From Vanilla planifolia (taxonomy: Eukaryota > Streptophyta > Magnoliopsida > Asparagales > Orchidaceae), in assembly GCA_023846275.1 (NCBI GenBank), contig CM043874.1:29733630-29797629 (forward strand): a stretch of 64,000 nucleotides of DNA, given 5' to 3'. A program made the position numbers and the translations under genes. The notes below the pieces were generated by a model that was not told the DNA's origin, did not search any database, and saw nothing but the letters and a program-made list of their open reading frames with translations. Shown in pieces: positions 25,001 through 36,479 of the stretch (the first letter of the stretch is position 1; each line of letters starts with the position of its first letter).

Positions 25001-28000
25001 CTAAGAAGGAAATCATATATTTCTAAAACAAAAGAATATTATGCTAAATTGGAAATTTGGATAAATATTTAATATTGATATTAAATGATTTTTTCTTGCC
25101 CTTGATCCTCTAGGAATATATTAGGTTTAAAAGTAGGCAAAAGTCTATGTGATAGGATGAGATAAAGAAGGTGGTATAACTCCAAGGGTTGTATGCTTTG
25201 CTATAAGCAATAACATCTCAAGTAAGGGTAATGGACTAAAGGAGTGGTGGGCAAGTAGGCTTATGTGGTGGGTATATAAGCTCATCAAAAAGTGGAGGTG
25301 AGGTGGGTTCACGTAAAGGCTCCTTAAGTGGGTAACTCTATAAGAATGATGATTGATAGAAACAAGATAGAAAAACTCATGTTGCACCCTAATGATTAGT
25401 GATGATGATAAGTGATATCTTTCTTAGTTTTCTCATCACATGTGACAAGGTTGTGAACAAGCGAACTACAAGCTTAACATTATGATCAACATGTGGTGAA
25501 GTAGCTAAGGCACTATAAGAAACATCTATGTGCTCATTTTTTATTGAAATTCTGGCAAGAAACTTGTCCATGAGAGTATTAGGATCAAATTTAGCATAAG
25601 GGACATTTGGAGGGCTCGAGAAAGTTTTGGAGGGTTCAATTGAAAGCTAAGGGTCTTTCAATATAGGTTTAGAAAATGAAAAGATAAGTGGGATATTATG
25701 GTAATGATAGTAGCTGTTATATCGATGTTAGTCGTTGCTTTTGGTTGGATGGTTTGTATAAAATGGTTGTAGAGGTGTAAGCTTGGACTTGAGTTTTGGG
25801 TTGTTGTTTTGAAGGGCAAGGGGTTGTTATCAACTTTATGGTAAAGTTAGAAGCTTCCATGTTAATATGTTTAGGTTGATGGCTTTTTGTGAGGATAGAT
25901 TTTGTGATTTGTTACCTTTGTTCGTGAGAAGAGAAGGGAAGTAATCCACACAATAAAAATCTTCATAAATAACATACAACATTTGATAGAAACATAAATA
26001 ATGCGTAATCATGTTTACCCCCAAAATAACATCAGTAGTTTCCATGGCCATGACATCAAATCCATGATAATCACCATATGTTGTAGGAGCTTGACATCGT
26101 TGTTTAACTTTTAAATGTGCAACATTATGAAAATTTGTGACATATGGTTGTGGATGTGAAGTTTTTTAAAATTTAAAAGCAAGTAGAATATTTTGAAGAT
26201 TATGCTAACCATGCTATCATCACGAATTTGAAGTCTAAATTTATGGCCATTGTTGTCAAAATAATTTGTTTATGACTAGTGTTGACTACCATCATGGATG
26301 GTTTATTTTTTTATAAAAACTTATTTTATTCAATGGATAAGATTAAGATTACTTTTCGAGCAATACATTTGTCAAAGGATGTGATTCGATTCTGACGTCA
26401 CATAGTTAACTTGCAATCGATGCCCTATTTAATCCAACTTTAAAACAGCCGCTTGGCAAGCGCAGTTGTCTGTGATGCATTCCACATAATTGTTTGGTCC
26501 AGAAGAATGTGTTGAAGTGACAATATGGTCTCAATCTATTATTTGATTGTACTTGTCCATAAAAAAAATGAGTGTTGTCGCAGTACGAAAGTGCCTAAGC
26601 GTGAATAATGAAGGCTTTCGTGATTCGTATTTAGCTGATGTGGTAGTAGAAGATGCCATCTTAATACAAAGGTGTCGAAATATGAACAGTAACTGTTTAC
26701 TTAATGTTCTTGTCTGATGCGCTAACTAGAAATATCATAGTTGGTTGATGATCTTTCTATCATATGTTCTATTATATTTATCTGATTCGCAGTGATTCGC
26801 TGAAGCAACAATATGATCCCATTAACTATGTATTCATTGAGCATATTTATTTGATCCAAATTTGGGATTTGTCATCTAAGTATGGAGATGTCGTAGTATG
26901 AACAGTAAAGGCAGTCACAATTTGTATTTATTTATTGCAGAAGTGTGAGTTGCCATTCAAGTATGAAATTGCCAGAACATGAATAGTAACAGTTAACATG
27001 GAACATGCTTGTTTGATGCGCTAAGTGAAGATTATGGTAACTAGTTGAAGAATTGTTAGTCGAATGCTTTTTCATACTTATCTGATGCAGAAGGATGTGT
27101 TGGAGTGACATTATGATCACTCTGGCCATGAGTTCACTAAGCGTATTTATCTGATGTAAATCCATGGGACTTTTTCGTAGTATGAAGATGTCTAAATACA
27201 AACAGTATAGAAAGCCACACGGCGTACGTGTTCAATACGATATGTGAAGATATTGGCATTGTACGATGCTATCTAGATATGAACATTAAGGGGCATTAAA
27301 TGACATGATTGAATAGTTGGGTAAGAGATAGCATACTATACGTAAGCCAAAGGCATAACCATAGTTGAAGACGTATTGACGAAATAGATTGTCGTACTTT
27401 ATGATTTTTGAACAGACAGAGTTGGCCAAGTTTTTAGAGGGGGATTGATTGTGAACATCATGTACATTGTAGAGGACATACTACTACGATGTTTGAACCT
27501 GAATGGATTGTTTTTATAGAAAATTTGAACATGAGTGGATAATTCAAAGTAGCAATAGCTATTGCAGGACCTTCTCTATGTTACATTGCACTTTTTATCT
27601 ACTTGTTTCCTGGTTGAATTGAATGAATCCTAGCAAATGTTTGTGATGCTACTAAAAGGGAAAAATTGATCATTCATCTTTAAGATAAAGGCAGGTTCCA
27701 TCTTTAACTCAAACTTGCTTTTAGTAATTCACCAAGGCTTATTGTTGACACCATACAAAATCATAGTAGATTGATTGTGAAGATCCAAACTAGCATATAA
27801 ATGAGTTGCTTGGGTATTGGATTGGAAGCTTTTATTGTGCAAAAGCCATCTAGTTGAGTATCTCCATTTTTTTCACATAGCATATTATAAATTCTAACAT
27901 AGGAGATCTTGAACATATCCATTTTAATTATCCTCTTACTATATTTGGGAAGCTATTGGTAATCAAACAGAATACTTTGTGTTGCCAAGCAAGCAAAGTT

Positions 28001-31000
28001 TGCAAACCAGCCCGCAACCATTATTTTCATTCAAAACACATTGAATTTGCCCATTTTGATTCACTAATTGATTTAGAGCCACAATTGCTCCATAACTTTG
28101 CAAGATTTACCCAGATTACTAGTGATAATATTTAATATTGGCTTGTAGTTAAGCTCCATAATGATGCTTGTTTAGTTCAGACCCAAACTATTACATAGTT
28201 AAGGACCAAGTAAGAGAGCAATAGCACTGTCCTCCAAATATGATGAAGCCCAAATTGGATTTGTAAATGTCTTAAACATTCTACTTTGCTGATACCTCAT
28301 TATGTTGCCACAACCCGCAACACCAAATTATCCCTGGTATTTACCACATAGATTCAGCTTGAAAATATTATTGAGAGTGTTCCACCGAATAATCTTTATC
28401 CTTTTCTACTGTATAGTGTGGAATAGTGGTATCATATTGCATTGAGCCAATATATTATCGGCTGCAGCTATCTGAGTCAATGGGAAGCATTTAAATATGT
28501 TGAAGTGAATTTACTTTTCAAATTATGGTTTCAATAAAAAGTTCAATTTTTTCAAATACTTTTAGATTACGTACTTTCTAGATCTCTTAGCAGATCAATG
28601 AAATGATCAAATATGCGACCTCCTTGGACTTTGGCCATAGTTGACCACGTTCACCAATTTTGGATCAAATTTGTAATATGCATGGTGTTCTTAAGTTTGA
28701 GTGCTGTAGTGAAATGAATCCAAATTTTATTAATTTTACTGCACATAAAAAGCATGATCCATATATATTATAGACAATTCATGAACCTAAGATATTCATC
28801 AAGTGTATAGAGGATAGATGTTCTCTTATTATCATGAATAAAACCAAGTTAGATTCTTAAAATAGTATGCTCATTCAATGGAAGTTCATGTCTCCATGTC
28901 GTCAAGGGTCTGATAGGCTTAATATTGTAACAAATAGTTACATTATGGGCATGCTTTGTACTTTAATTAGACATCAACATGAAAAACGAAACTTAATATC
29001 AAAATTAGAATAAAATTTCTTAGAGCAATTTAGCTATACCTTCATTATGAAGTCGTCAAGCAAACACAAATGTGGATGATGAAATTTGCTATTGTAGACA
29101 ATTTCTAAGAGCCCCAACTTGCTGTAGATGATGCAAAGGATGAAGGACAGCAAGCTCCGGCAAACCTAAGCTCCAGAACAGCTGGCCATCATAGCTACAA
29201 GATTGAAAAAGTGAAGATTTAAATACCAAGGAAAACTGGTTTGTTGATTTCAGATTAGGACAACAAAATGAATGACCTTTTTCATAAAATATATTGCCAA
29301 CACCTCTCCAAATGACACTGAAGTAGAATAGATGAAGTTTACTGCACGGTATTTGTGCAACAATGATCTTAAAGAAGATCAAAAGCCACAAAATTGGAGA
29401 ATGCAGTGGACAGCAAAATAATTGTATTTCAAAGCAATAATAGAGTTCAAGAACTACAATGTAATTTGATCTGATATCAATTCGAAGTGGCATGGCTTAG
29501 AAGGAATTCTCCTGCATCTCTATGTCACCAAGATATCAAAAAAGGAAGCTAAAGCACAAAGAAGGGAAGACAAATAGAAAACCACGGAGAGAAAATCTTG
29601 CTATAATTGGTAAAAGTTATAGATCAACTAGAAATTTAGTAATCCTCTAGTCTTTGAAGTTATTCTCAATGTGATTTGATTGAGAGAAAAGATCAAATAG
29701 CAAGCTCTATGTGGAAACCATAAGAGAAAAAGATAGTCTGGAATAAAGTTTTTGAACCAAGTAGGCAGTCCTTATCAATGAAACTCAATGGTATGAAATT
29801 GGCAGAAGAATTAAACTTTAATTTTACAAAGTATCTTAAGATTTGGAGAATATTTCATAGGGCTAAAATTTGAAAATTAGACTCCAATAAAAGAATGGGT
29901 ATGGTGGATGACTAGTTGAATTGCTGCTTGGTCACCTCCTTTTCCAAGCAGCATGAACACTTTTTTATAATTCCAAAGTCAGCAGGGGCTTTCTTTCTCA
30001 AACACATAGGCATGCTCTTTCTCAAACACATAGGCATGCTCATCTCCAATCCATTATTTTGGTAGCATCACAGTTTGTTTACCTGCTAATTTACAGTCTT
30101 TACCATCTTCCTGCTGCTAGTTTTCAATTTTTTTAAAATTCAACTATCAATTCCTTATCTGCATTTATCTTGCTTGTTGACCTTCCATGCACATCTCCCC
30201 ATAATTCCAACTTACTTGTGAACGGCGTTTTAGTTTGCATTCTTCAATTTCTTGAAATTGAACTACCAATTCTATATTTCCACTTATCTTCTTAGTTTCC
30301 CATGCTTATTTGCCCTTCAGTGTTAACTCACCAAGGAAGGGAATTTGTATTTATGCAATTAAATTTTTTATCAAATGCCTATCTGCACCTCTGCATTTTT
30401 TTGATCTTCTCTTGCAAATTATGTGCTGCAAACACCATATGTAATGATTACAAAATATTAATAATAATAACTTGAAATTTTAAAGTTTTGAACTTAAATG
30501 ATAAATATTTATGTAGTTATTTTGATGTATGACCTTCCAAATACTTATGGTTGAAGTATTTTTGATGGAGAAGTTCTATTGCCAAAAAAGTGATGGCATT
30601 GTGGTTGGTAAGATTTACTCACTAATGGTGGACATGATAAATCATATCGTGAAAGAAGATAGGCGAGAGAGAGAGTAATATTGTTGTGGAATCTTGTGGC
30701 AACCATTTATTTGGAGAAAGTTTATGTAGTTGTTCTTTCTTTGATTTTTTTCTTTTTACACTCAACTGAAAGCCCATTTTCACTTTGATGGTTATCATTG
30801 ACTTTGCCCTAACCCTGCATTGGCCACAGAAAAGAGTCTTTTCAAGGTCATTGGCCAAAGCCATCTTCTTGGAATTGAATCTCCTGGAGAAACCAGTACT
30901 GCTTGATGCAATCTTCATTTGCTATTCCTCACCAGTGTTGATTCCCTCATCATCTCCCCCAACATTCTTTTCTGGAGTCTGGCAATTGGGTGAATTTATT

Positions 31001-31527
31001 ATCTGTTTTTTTTTTTATTTTTTATTTTTATTTTTTTTATAAAAAAAAAACTTCGAATTTGATAAGTTTTTGTTATGCATCTCTTCCTCTGGCTTGGCTT
31101 TTCTCAATTAGGCAGTTTGACCGCAGTTCATCTAAGATTTTTTTAATTTCTTTCCATAGTTAATATTTTTCATTTTTTTTTCATGTAACAAAAAAAAAAA
31201 TATTACATTTGCTTTTGATTTACTTCCTAACTAAACATTCCTCATAGCTAATGGTCCTCCCAAACTATTTCTTTCTTTTACCGTAGGTGAAGCACCCATT
31301 GAATTGCTTGCAGAGGATTGTGCAATCAATTCCTTCGACATAAATCCTCAACATCCATCAGTGAGTTATAGATTCATCTTAATTTTTTGCATGGAAAAAA
31401 ACATACGCGTTCTTCACTTAGATAAGCTTTTTCTTGCTTGCAGGAAGTAGTTTGTGGAATTGAGTGGGAGAGCATTGGTATTCTGATGCGACAAAGAGAG
31501 TCTCTGTCGTTGCTTACAGAAACTTAG
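6373..31527 (+). CDS. NUP43: NUP43-like nucleoporin, WD40-repeat protein (five exons)
   Basis: Coding exons are 6373-7025, 15071-15140, 21785-22019, 31287-31360 and 31444-31527: 1116 bp, 371 residues plus stop. The product resembles plant homologues of Nup43, a beta-propeller subunit of the Nup107-160 (Y-shaped) outer-ring complex of the nuclear pore. Seen in the sequence: WD-type blades around residues 133-155 (GPVSAVDIQ, then VGEDGRVNLV), 183-206 (FATGGLGFGLQWWDRRK), 226-255 (VHSIDIYPS, then VGGSSGMVLAWDRR) and 275-320 (VWEVQYD, then VMMCSEDGILAVVEQG), ending with IELLAEDCAINSFDINPQ and VVCGIEWESIGIL. The start has an in-frame stop 12 bp upstream and the plant-favoured context ATGGCG. All four introns are GT-AG and the phases join. 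Length is close to the family's usual 350-370. The gene appears intact. It could be a nonessential paralogue, but no disabling change is visible. Confidence 0.9.
7453..8270 (+). repeat. Diverged two-copy direct repeat of about 350 bp in intron 1
   Basis: Copy 1 is about 7453-7830 and copy 2 about 7917-8270. Matching landmarks in order: 'ataaacttcta', 'ggccttgtcttgg', 'gaccaggtcccct', 'atttgaaat', 'gatgcaagcata' and 'gtggtc' followed by 'agggttcatta/aaggttcatta'. Many substitutions and small indels separate them, so this duplication is much older than the neighbouring 117-bp one. Confidence 0.75.
8391..8624 (+). repeat. Near-perfect 117-bp tandem duplication
   Basis: Unit 1 is 8391-8507 and unit 2 is 8508-8624, directly abutting, both opening 'tttgaggtggcaatgtgg'. 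I see only two differences (tattat/tatcat and ctacaa/ctataa), both transitions, so the duplication is recent compared with other repeats here. Confidence 0.9.
8640..13440. other. Intron-1 sequence with unrecognised decayed coding-like stretches
   Basis: Base use is more mixed than in true intergenic DNA and short open frames occur on both strands (for example 9633-9854 +, 10136-10396 +, 10143-10364 -). None reads as a domain I recognise, and no terminal inverted repeats or LTRs bound the region. It may be an old DNA transposon; this is inference only. Confidence 0.3.
13460..13600 (+). repeat. (TG)n/(GC)n alternating tract with a G-quadruplex motif
   Basis: The tract begins as (TG)n, passes through 'gcgtgcgtgc', then a run of five G-triplets at 13485-13507, then 'gcgcgcgcgcg' and a second TG/CA-rich part with 'gtgcatgtg' phrases. 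The five triplets have loops of 5, 1, 1 and 1 bases, which fits the G3+N1-7 quadruplex rule. The alternating purine-pyrimidine parts are of the kind that can form Z-DNA. It is strikingly GC-rich inside an AT-rich intron. Open frames on both strands here are low-complexity and not genes. Confidence 0.85.
13921..13945. repeat. (TG)n microsatellite
   Basis: Short TG run within intron 1, about 320 bp after the larger alternating tract. Confidence 0.85.
15071..15140 (+). CDS. NUP43: NUP43-like exon 2 (residues 218-241)
   Basis: 70-bp exon after acceptor TTGCAG and before donor GTAAGA. It completes the split Trp codon and encodes SQGSMTGLVHSIDIYPSRN followed by HICV, part of a WD blade; 'VHSIDI.PS' is a recognisable Nup43 stretch. 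It ends in phase 0. Confidence 0.92.
16900..18720 (-). pseudogene. Decayed coding-like region of unknown family
   Basis: Read on the minus strand, long stretches look protein-like but are broken by stops and frameshifts. The largest open pieces are 17095-17421 (108 residues, Trp/Tyr-rich middle part with MTKWFAYVRWQLEGSYH) and 17548-17757 (69 residues). Codon-like base use and length suggest one old gene or transposon ORF of about 1.5-1.8 kb. I do not recognise the family; a transposon gag or transposase-associated ORF is possible. There is no sign that it is expressed as a separate gene. Confidence 0.35.
19560..20020. repeat. Two-unit tandem repeat of about 227 bp in intron 2
   Basis: Units start near 19570 and 19798. 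Shared landmarks in order are 'caaaatgaaca(g/a)taa', 'atagctttgttcgttcaattg' (variant in unit 1), 'gtgaggttgtatac/gtgtggttgtatgt' and 'atttgtaataat(g/a)aata'. The minus-strand open frame over 19550-20020 reads as two similar halves, which is the repeat seen in translation and not a gene. Confidence 0.7.
21785..22019 (+). CDS. NUP43: NUP43-like exon 3 (residues 242-319 plus one base)
   Basis: 235-bp exon, phase 0 in, one base of the Gly-320 codon out; donor G|GTAATT. It encodes two WD-type segments: GGSSGMVLAWDRRWQQQPIF and, further on, SESDVWEVQYD and VMMCSEDGILAVVEQ. These match plant Nup43 homologues in order and spacing as I know them. Confidence 0.93.
22475..24690 (+). repeat. Pair of diverged direct repeats of about 350-380 bp in intron 3
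   Basis: Copy 1 is about 22475-22860 and copy 2 about 24350-24690, separated by about 1.5 kb. Shared landmarks in order: 'aaaacccctagc/aaaaccctagct', 'caagggatctcaactagag/caagggactttaattggag', 'gaggtgattaatt/aaggtgatcaacc', 'gtgacacttaatc/gtgtcacttaacc', 'tagaagcc/tagaagct' and 'ttttacctttggccc/ttaaactttgaccc'. They could be short LTRs of a non-autonomous element or a local duplication. No coding sequence lies between them. Confidence 0.6.
26490..27310 (+). repeat. Tandem array of about 290-bp units (about three copies)
   Basis: Landmarks recur at steady spacing. 'gaa/gga-g(t/c)(g/a)aca(a/t)tatg(g/a)tc' occurs at about 26513, 26812 and 27102. 'atgaacagtaac/atgaatagtaac' occurs at about 26690 and 26978. 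'gatgcgctaa(c/g)t' occurs twice, and 'atttatctgat/atttatttgat' follows the first landmark each time. Divergence between units is substantial. Confidence 0.7.
29992..30039 (+). repeat. Exact 24-bp tandem duplication
   Basis: The 24-bp unit 29992-30015 (opening 'tctttctcaaacacatagg') is followed at once by an identical copy, 30016-30039. Perfect identity points to a very recent slip. Confidence 0.9.
31287..31360 (+). CDS. NUP43: NUP43-like exon 4 (residues 320-344)
   Basis: 74-bp exon between acceptor CCGTAG and donor GTGAGT. It completes Gly-320 and encodes EAPIELLAEDCAINSFDINP followed by QHPS, a stretch recognisable in plant Nup43 homologues. It ends in phase 0. Confidence 0.92.
31444..31527 (+). 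CDS. NUP43: NUP43-like exon 5 (residues 345-371 and stop)
   Basis: Follows a short 83-bp intron ending TTGCAG. Encodes EVVCGIEWESIGILMRQ and a short tail RESLSLLTET, with TAG at 31525-31527. 'CGIEWESIGIL' is the last conserved strand; the tail beyond it is probably variable. Confidence 0.92.
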   Translation, partial: EVVCGIEWESIGILMRQRESLSLLTET

Positions 31528-31680
31528 TACAGTCCACACATGAGATAACCATGTTCAACTTTGATTTCAGTAATTGTTTTATTTACTTGTTTGGTGGCAG
31601 TTTTAAATGTTAGACTATTACGGTTGAAAAAGTATTGTAATGAAAAAATGATGTTTTTTTATTAATTATGTGATAAGATA
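31528..31680 (+). terminator. Probable 3' UTR and polyadenylation region of the NUP43-like gene
   Basis: About 110 bp after the stop, 'ttgtaatgaaa' combines a TTGTAA-type far-upstream element with an AATGAA near-upstream signal and is followed by T-rich sequence. This suits plant polyadenylation, but the exact site cannot be read from sequence. Confidence 0.4.
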
Positions 31681-31699
31681 CTTTATAGATTATTTTAGA

Positions 31700-34600
31700 A
31701 TTAATTTTGTTATGCATCGTAATGTTATGTTTTTAGATTGTAGTAAAATAGTTTACCTTGGTTTGAAAAGAGCTTTTAGAGTGTAGGTTCAAATGGTGAA
31801 TTAATATGCTTATGAAAGACTTTGCAAAGGCCAAAATATAAATTTCATCCAATAATGGTGTTACTCAAACGGAGAGAATAGAAGTTAGTAATGAGTGATT
31901 GTTGGAAGAAAAATGTTGTGGGTTTTAATTAGGCTATTAAAAATATTGATTTAGGTTTTAAAAAGTTTTTTTGTCATCATTTTTGAAGTTAATGCAATTC
32001 TTCGTTATTTCTTGTTGTGAACAAAAAAATGATTTTTTGAAGCTTACATTAATGTTTTAGTAAATTGATTATATTTCAAGGCAAAATGTTGGTTGGAATT
32101 GTAACCATCTTTGGAAGTATCTTATTATTTATGTTGATGATGGCATTCATAATTGACAAATCACCAAATAACAATCAATAGATTATGACACATTATAATC
32201 AAGCTCTTGAAAACGAGAGTTTTTATAGGTTGAAAGAAAAGACTATCCATGCATTGGTACAATGTTATGAAATGCCTTCATAGTATCGACTTATGATGCA
32301 TGGTTCATGGTTAATTTGATGCTTAAAATTTGATATTGTTAAGAAATTTTTGAAATAAAATGTTAAAAATATAGATATCGCATTGACATGTTAACCAACA
32401 ATCAATAACTTAGATAGTTATGATCAACTAGAAGATTGACAACAACGATGGCACAAATCATACGATAACTATTTTTGTGGCCAAGGAAAAGAATTTTTGT
32501 TTCTTTTTTCAAAACTCAATCTTTAACACTTTTGCAATAATAGCTAGTTCTTTTCTTCCAAAGAACTAATTATTCTTATTATCGTTTTTTTGCACTTTGT
32601 ATAGAATTTTGTTTGTAAACTTGTGATTTTTTCAACAATGATGTTTTCTAAATAAACAAATTATATTTTTCTTTTATTCTTTTTTTCTTTCTTTCTCTCT
32701 TATTTTATCTCTTTATCTATATTTTTCCATGTTATTGTTTGGTGACCCTCATTCAATATATCATATATACATATATCCTAAGATTTACCAAATCCCAAAG
32801 TAAAAATACTAACAATCAAGGGATTAGTGATGGATCAATAGTAATTTTATGTTACTTCATAAAGAGTAACAAAGCAAACTTAGAAAGAGGTGTAATAAAA
32901 ACAAGGAAGAATAAATATACAAAATCTTAGCAACTATGTGGGTCATCCAAACTAATCATTGAATTGTTTGATAGAACTAGTAGATTGTTTGACAAAGCTC
33001 AACTTTTTCATTCATTAAAATATTTAGATTATCTGGTGCTTAAGATTGGACTATTCGTTGGTCAATCATACTGTTTGATTAAGATGAATTATATTTTTTT
33101 ATTTCATGACAATTAGTTGATTTAAAATTTTGAATTTGTCTAATTTAAATATTTTTATTGCCATATTTGATTTAAATTTTATAGTTTGAATAGGAATTAG
33201 TAGATTTCATGCATGAAAACTTAAAGAATCAATTAAGAGAATTAATTGAATTTATCCAAAATGTGGCCAATTTCAAGTTTCATGTCCACGTTTTTCTTCA
33301 TGATTACATTTATCTTAATTTTGAATGTGTCCACTATTGTAAATCTTTGAAGACTTTAGATTATTATTATGTGCTTTTAAAGGAAAAAAAGGCATTTGCT
33401 TCAGTAACTTAGGCAAGAAATTGAACAACTCTTTTAGGGTATGCCTATTTTTTTATATTTTGAATAACTCAAGTTTAAATCTCTACATTATCTCTCTTTT
33501 TGCTATCATTTTTTGCAACCTCGTGCATTTTTACTATTAGAGAATTTGAGGGTCTTAATCAATTCCTAAGTAGTCTAATTATGTAAAGATTTTTGTAGTT
33601 TTAACAATTTTTATATTAATCTTATTGTACATAGCCTTTTATTATGGAATAAATCTCCTAAAGTGGTTCAAACATAAATGTAAGTCACTAAATGATGACA
33701 TTAACTCTTATTATGAATAAAATACTCAATCCCTCTAGTTGGAGTAGCAAAAAACTTTGTCTATGCTTTGCAAGTCTTGCCCTTAGTGGCTTATGTCTTG
33801 CCAATGGAAACTTTGATTTTTCTTTCCCTGATATTAGTCCTCAAAATGTAGAGGCTTATCATCATGTTGAAAGTAGATCTTTACCCTCACAATTTGTCTC
33901 AATTTACAATGCCTATATACATCAACTCTTAATTATTGAGTCTTGTGAGCCCATAGTAATGCTTGATGATAACAAACTCAATAATTAAATTACTAATCTC
34001 TATCTTGAATTATATTTTTAGGAAAATTAATTCATCAAGATTGGTTAATCATGATAATAGGACTTTGACCAAAATAAGACTTGAAAAACTTGAAGTTTGC
34101 TAAGAAAGCAATCTAAATTATTATATCAAAGTCTATCGAAAAACTCTTCGATTATAGATTGCTATCAATCTCATAGCACAATGCTTTGCTACAAAATAAA
34201 TAAGAATTTTTCAAATAAATTCCCCTTAAATTTAAATGTTTTAAATATAAGTCTAAAATATTCATTTATGTTTTCAAAGGACTAACTTTTAATAAAATAT
34301 TCTCCACTAAAAGTTAAGTATTTATGGTTTTCATATTTTTTATCAAATGGTATTTTGCATCTTAAAAACTATTTAAATTATTAATACAACTGATTGTAAA
34401 GTGCGTTGTACAGATTGAAAGATCTATTATATGAATTAACAATCCTTTAAAGTGGTAGTCCATGAATTTGTTTGTAAAGAAATTCTTATATTAGTTTTTG
34501 TGAAAATTATTGAGGATTATGACTAAAAAGAACTAAAATATTGGCCAGTACTCAAGATGAAATTTGTTGATTCTTAGAAATGGAGGTACCTTCTACAAAG

Positions 34601-34860
34601 AGAGGTTTTAACACCCACAAGTTTTCAATTTTTCAAAATATGATATATTCAATGGACAATTTGATATGTTTATTAGACCATGACAACAAAATATTAGACG
34701 ATCAGGTAAGTATATCAGATAATCCAATAGAGAGTCATGTTTTAAAAGATCCAAATTATTAAGGTCAACAAATGATTCAATAAAATAATTTTGAAAGATA
34801 TAGTAGAGATCAATTATAAACAATATTGAATTAGTTGGATGATCATATTTCTTTCAATCA
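31700..34860. other. AT-rich intergenic DNA, no gene recognised
   Basis: Short open frames (33209-33412 +, 33692-33988 +, 34097-34285 +) do not match any family I know and have no exon-like context. 32940-33080 has LTR-flavoured phrases ('gactattcgttggtcaatcat') but no element boundaries. Confidence 0.45.
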
Positions 34861-34870
34861 AATGATTTGA

Positions 34871-34895
34871 TATATATGTATGTATGTATGTATAT

Positions 34896-34967
<72 letters not shown>
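34871..34967. repeat. (TGTA)n/(TA)n microsatellite
   Basis: About 97 bp: several 'tgta' units followed by an almost uninterrupted TA run of about 70 bp. It is the longest microsatellite in the window. Confidence 0.95.
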
Positions 34968-34968
<1 letters not shown>

Positions 34969-35239
34969 CTTGTATGGTTAGATTCCATATCTAATATTCA
35001 GATTTCTTTATTTAAAAAAAATAAAATATTGAAACCCAAATTTCATAACTAATGCAAATTTTTCATCTTAAAAATATAAACATTAAGAGCTTTTAAATGA
35101 AAAAGGAATGGATGTTTTACTGTATAATCCATATCATCAAATCTCAACCCTTTCTAAATGTTTTAGTTTTCTCTTTACTAAATGATTAGAGATCTTGTTG
35201 TAAGAGTTATATTTTTATATTTTCATTTATCACTTGTAG

Positions 35240-36470
35240 GTTTTAATTTTATAGGAATCATATGGATTCAACATGTATAGATTATTTTGAGTCAATGTTG
35301 TAGGTCTCTCCTTAAAAATCCAATGTGTATAAGCTCATTTAGGCTGATGCTATAATGCACTTCTCATTAGGCTTTTTGGGATTGTTGTTGTAAAAGCTTT
35401 CATTTGTTTACATCTATAAACTACGTGAGTAAAAGGAAGCCTAATCTTAAAGCATTAAGGGGTGGATACAAGACAGTACTTCCTCCAAACTACTTAAAAG
35501 ATCATTGAACTTTGTAATCCTTTTTCTTTTTATTTATTTATTTTTTGGTGCGATTTTATTCATACTGACACTTTAATCTATATATATAAATCATGTTTTC
35601 TGAAAAAATGATGCAACGCAAGCAAGTTCTCTCAGGTTCTTTCAGAAACAAGATGACTGAAGACTTCTATCAATAAGTTCGAGGATGTGTTGGCTTAAAT
35701 TGATGATCTTCCAGCCTAATAACATCAGGAATATAAATATTTATGCAAAAATCATAGTCCTTATTAGCCAACAAAGTGAGGGTCTTGTTTGTATAGTGAT
35801 CATAGTTTCTACCTCACCATATCATTGTTTCATTCATAAAAATGACTTCGGCCTCACATCAATGACTATTCATTCCCTAAGGCAGTGCTTATTGTGATTA
35901 CTAATAAAATTGATGTTATAACTGTGATCGTTCAAAACCAACAGTATCAATGGCAATAGTTGTAAGAAACTTGTCAACCGCAACAATAACTTGGCCTCTC
36001 CATGGCAGCCATTATACAAAGGCATTGTGGCAAATACTGGTTAACTACATATCTCACAAGCACCATGCAGCTGACTTTGTACTAGAAAACCTTACCCAAG
36101 GTCACTATTCATCATGCACTTTGCTTGAGGATGATGCAAACCAACAATTAGCCAGCTTGACTTTGCTATGGAATTCAATATATGCATGGTCCTTGTATTT
36201 AGTGATTTTAACTATTCATTGAGTTGATTAAAGGACATTTTACAAAGGATGAAGCTCTCAAGTAGTAATGGACTTGGAATTCTTCAGATGCTTAATTTGG
36301 TGGAGCTAGTGCATATGCCTAGGACAAAATATAAACAAGTTAATATCTTTGCTGAAAATGATGTCACATAACTTGACATTAAGGAGCTTGTTAAACAAAT
36401 GCCATCTCTTATGAAGTAAAGGAATCATTGGCAATTTTTTTATATTAATTTATAAGATATTATCTTTGAT
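35240..36470 (+). pseudogene. Possible retroelement gag remnant
   Basis: The open frame 35950-36222 (90 residues) includes LHGSHYTKALWQI, then LEDDANQQLASLTLLWNSI. The spacing of 'L.GS.Y..W' and 'D...QL..L.LLW.SI' recalls the N-terminal part of Ty1/copia UBN2-type gag proteins. There is no zinc knuckle, pol or LTR nearby. The call rests on weak resemblance and may be wrong. Confidence 0.3.
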
Positions 36471-36479
36471 ATTTTGAAA

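Larger units (their letters stand above)
22020..31286 (+). other. Intron 3 of the NUP43-like gene (9.3 kb)
   Basis: GT-AG intron (GTAATT ... CCGTAG, preceded by a pyrimidine-rich run). It holds a dispersed direct repeat (22475-24690), a tandem array of about 290-bp units (26490-27310) and an exact 24-bp duplication (29992-30039). 27600-29750 has scattered minus-strand open pieces (for example 29089-29493) that I could not assign. Confidence 0.85.

Noticed and set aside
26490..27310. Regularly spaced repeats considered as a CRISPR-like array
   Set aside because: Units are long (about 290 bp), diverged and lack short identical repeats with unique spacers; the genome is a plant nuclear genome.
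34867..35052. 61-codon frame of Tyr-Ile repeats
   Set aside because: Translation of the (TA)n microsatellite.
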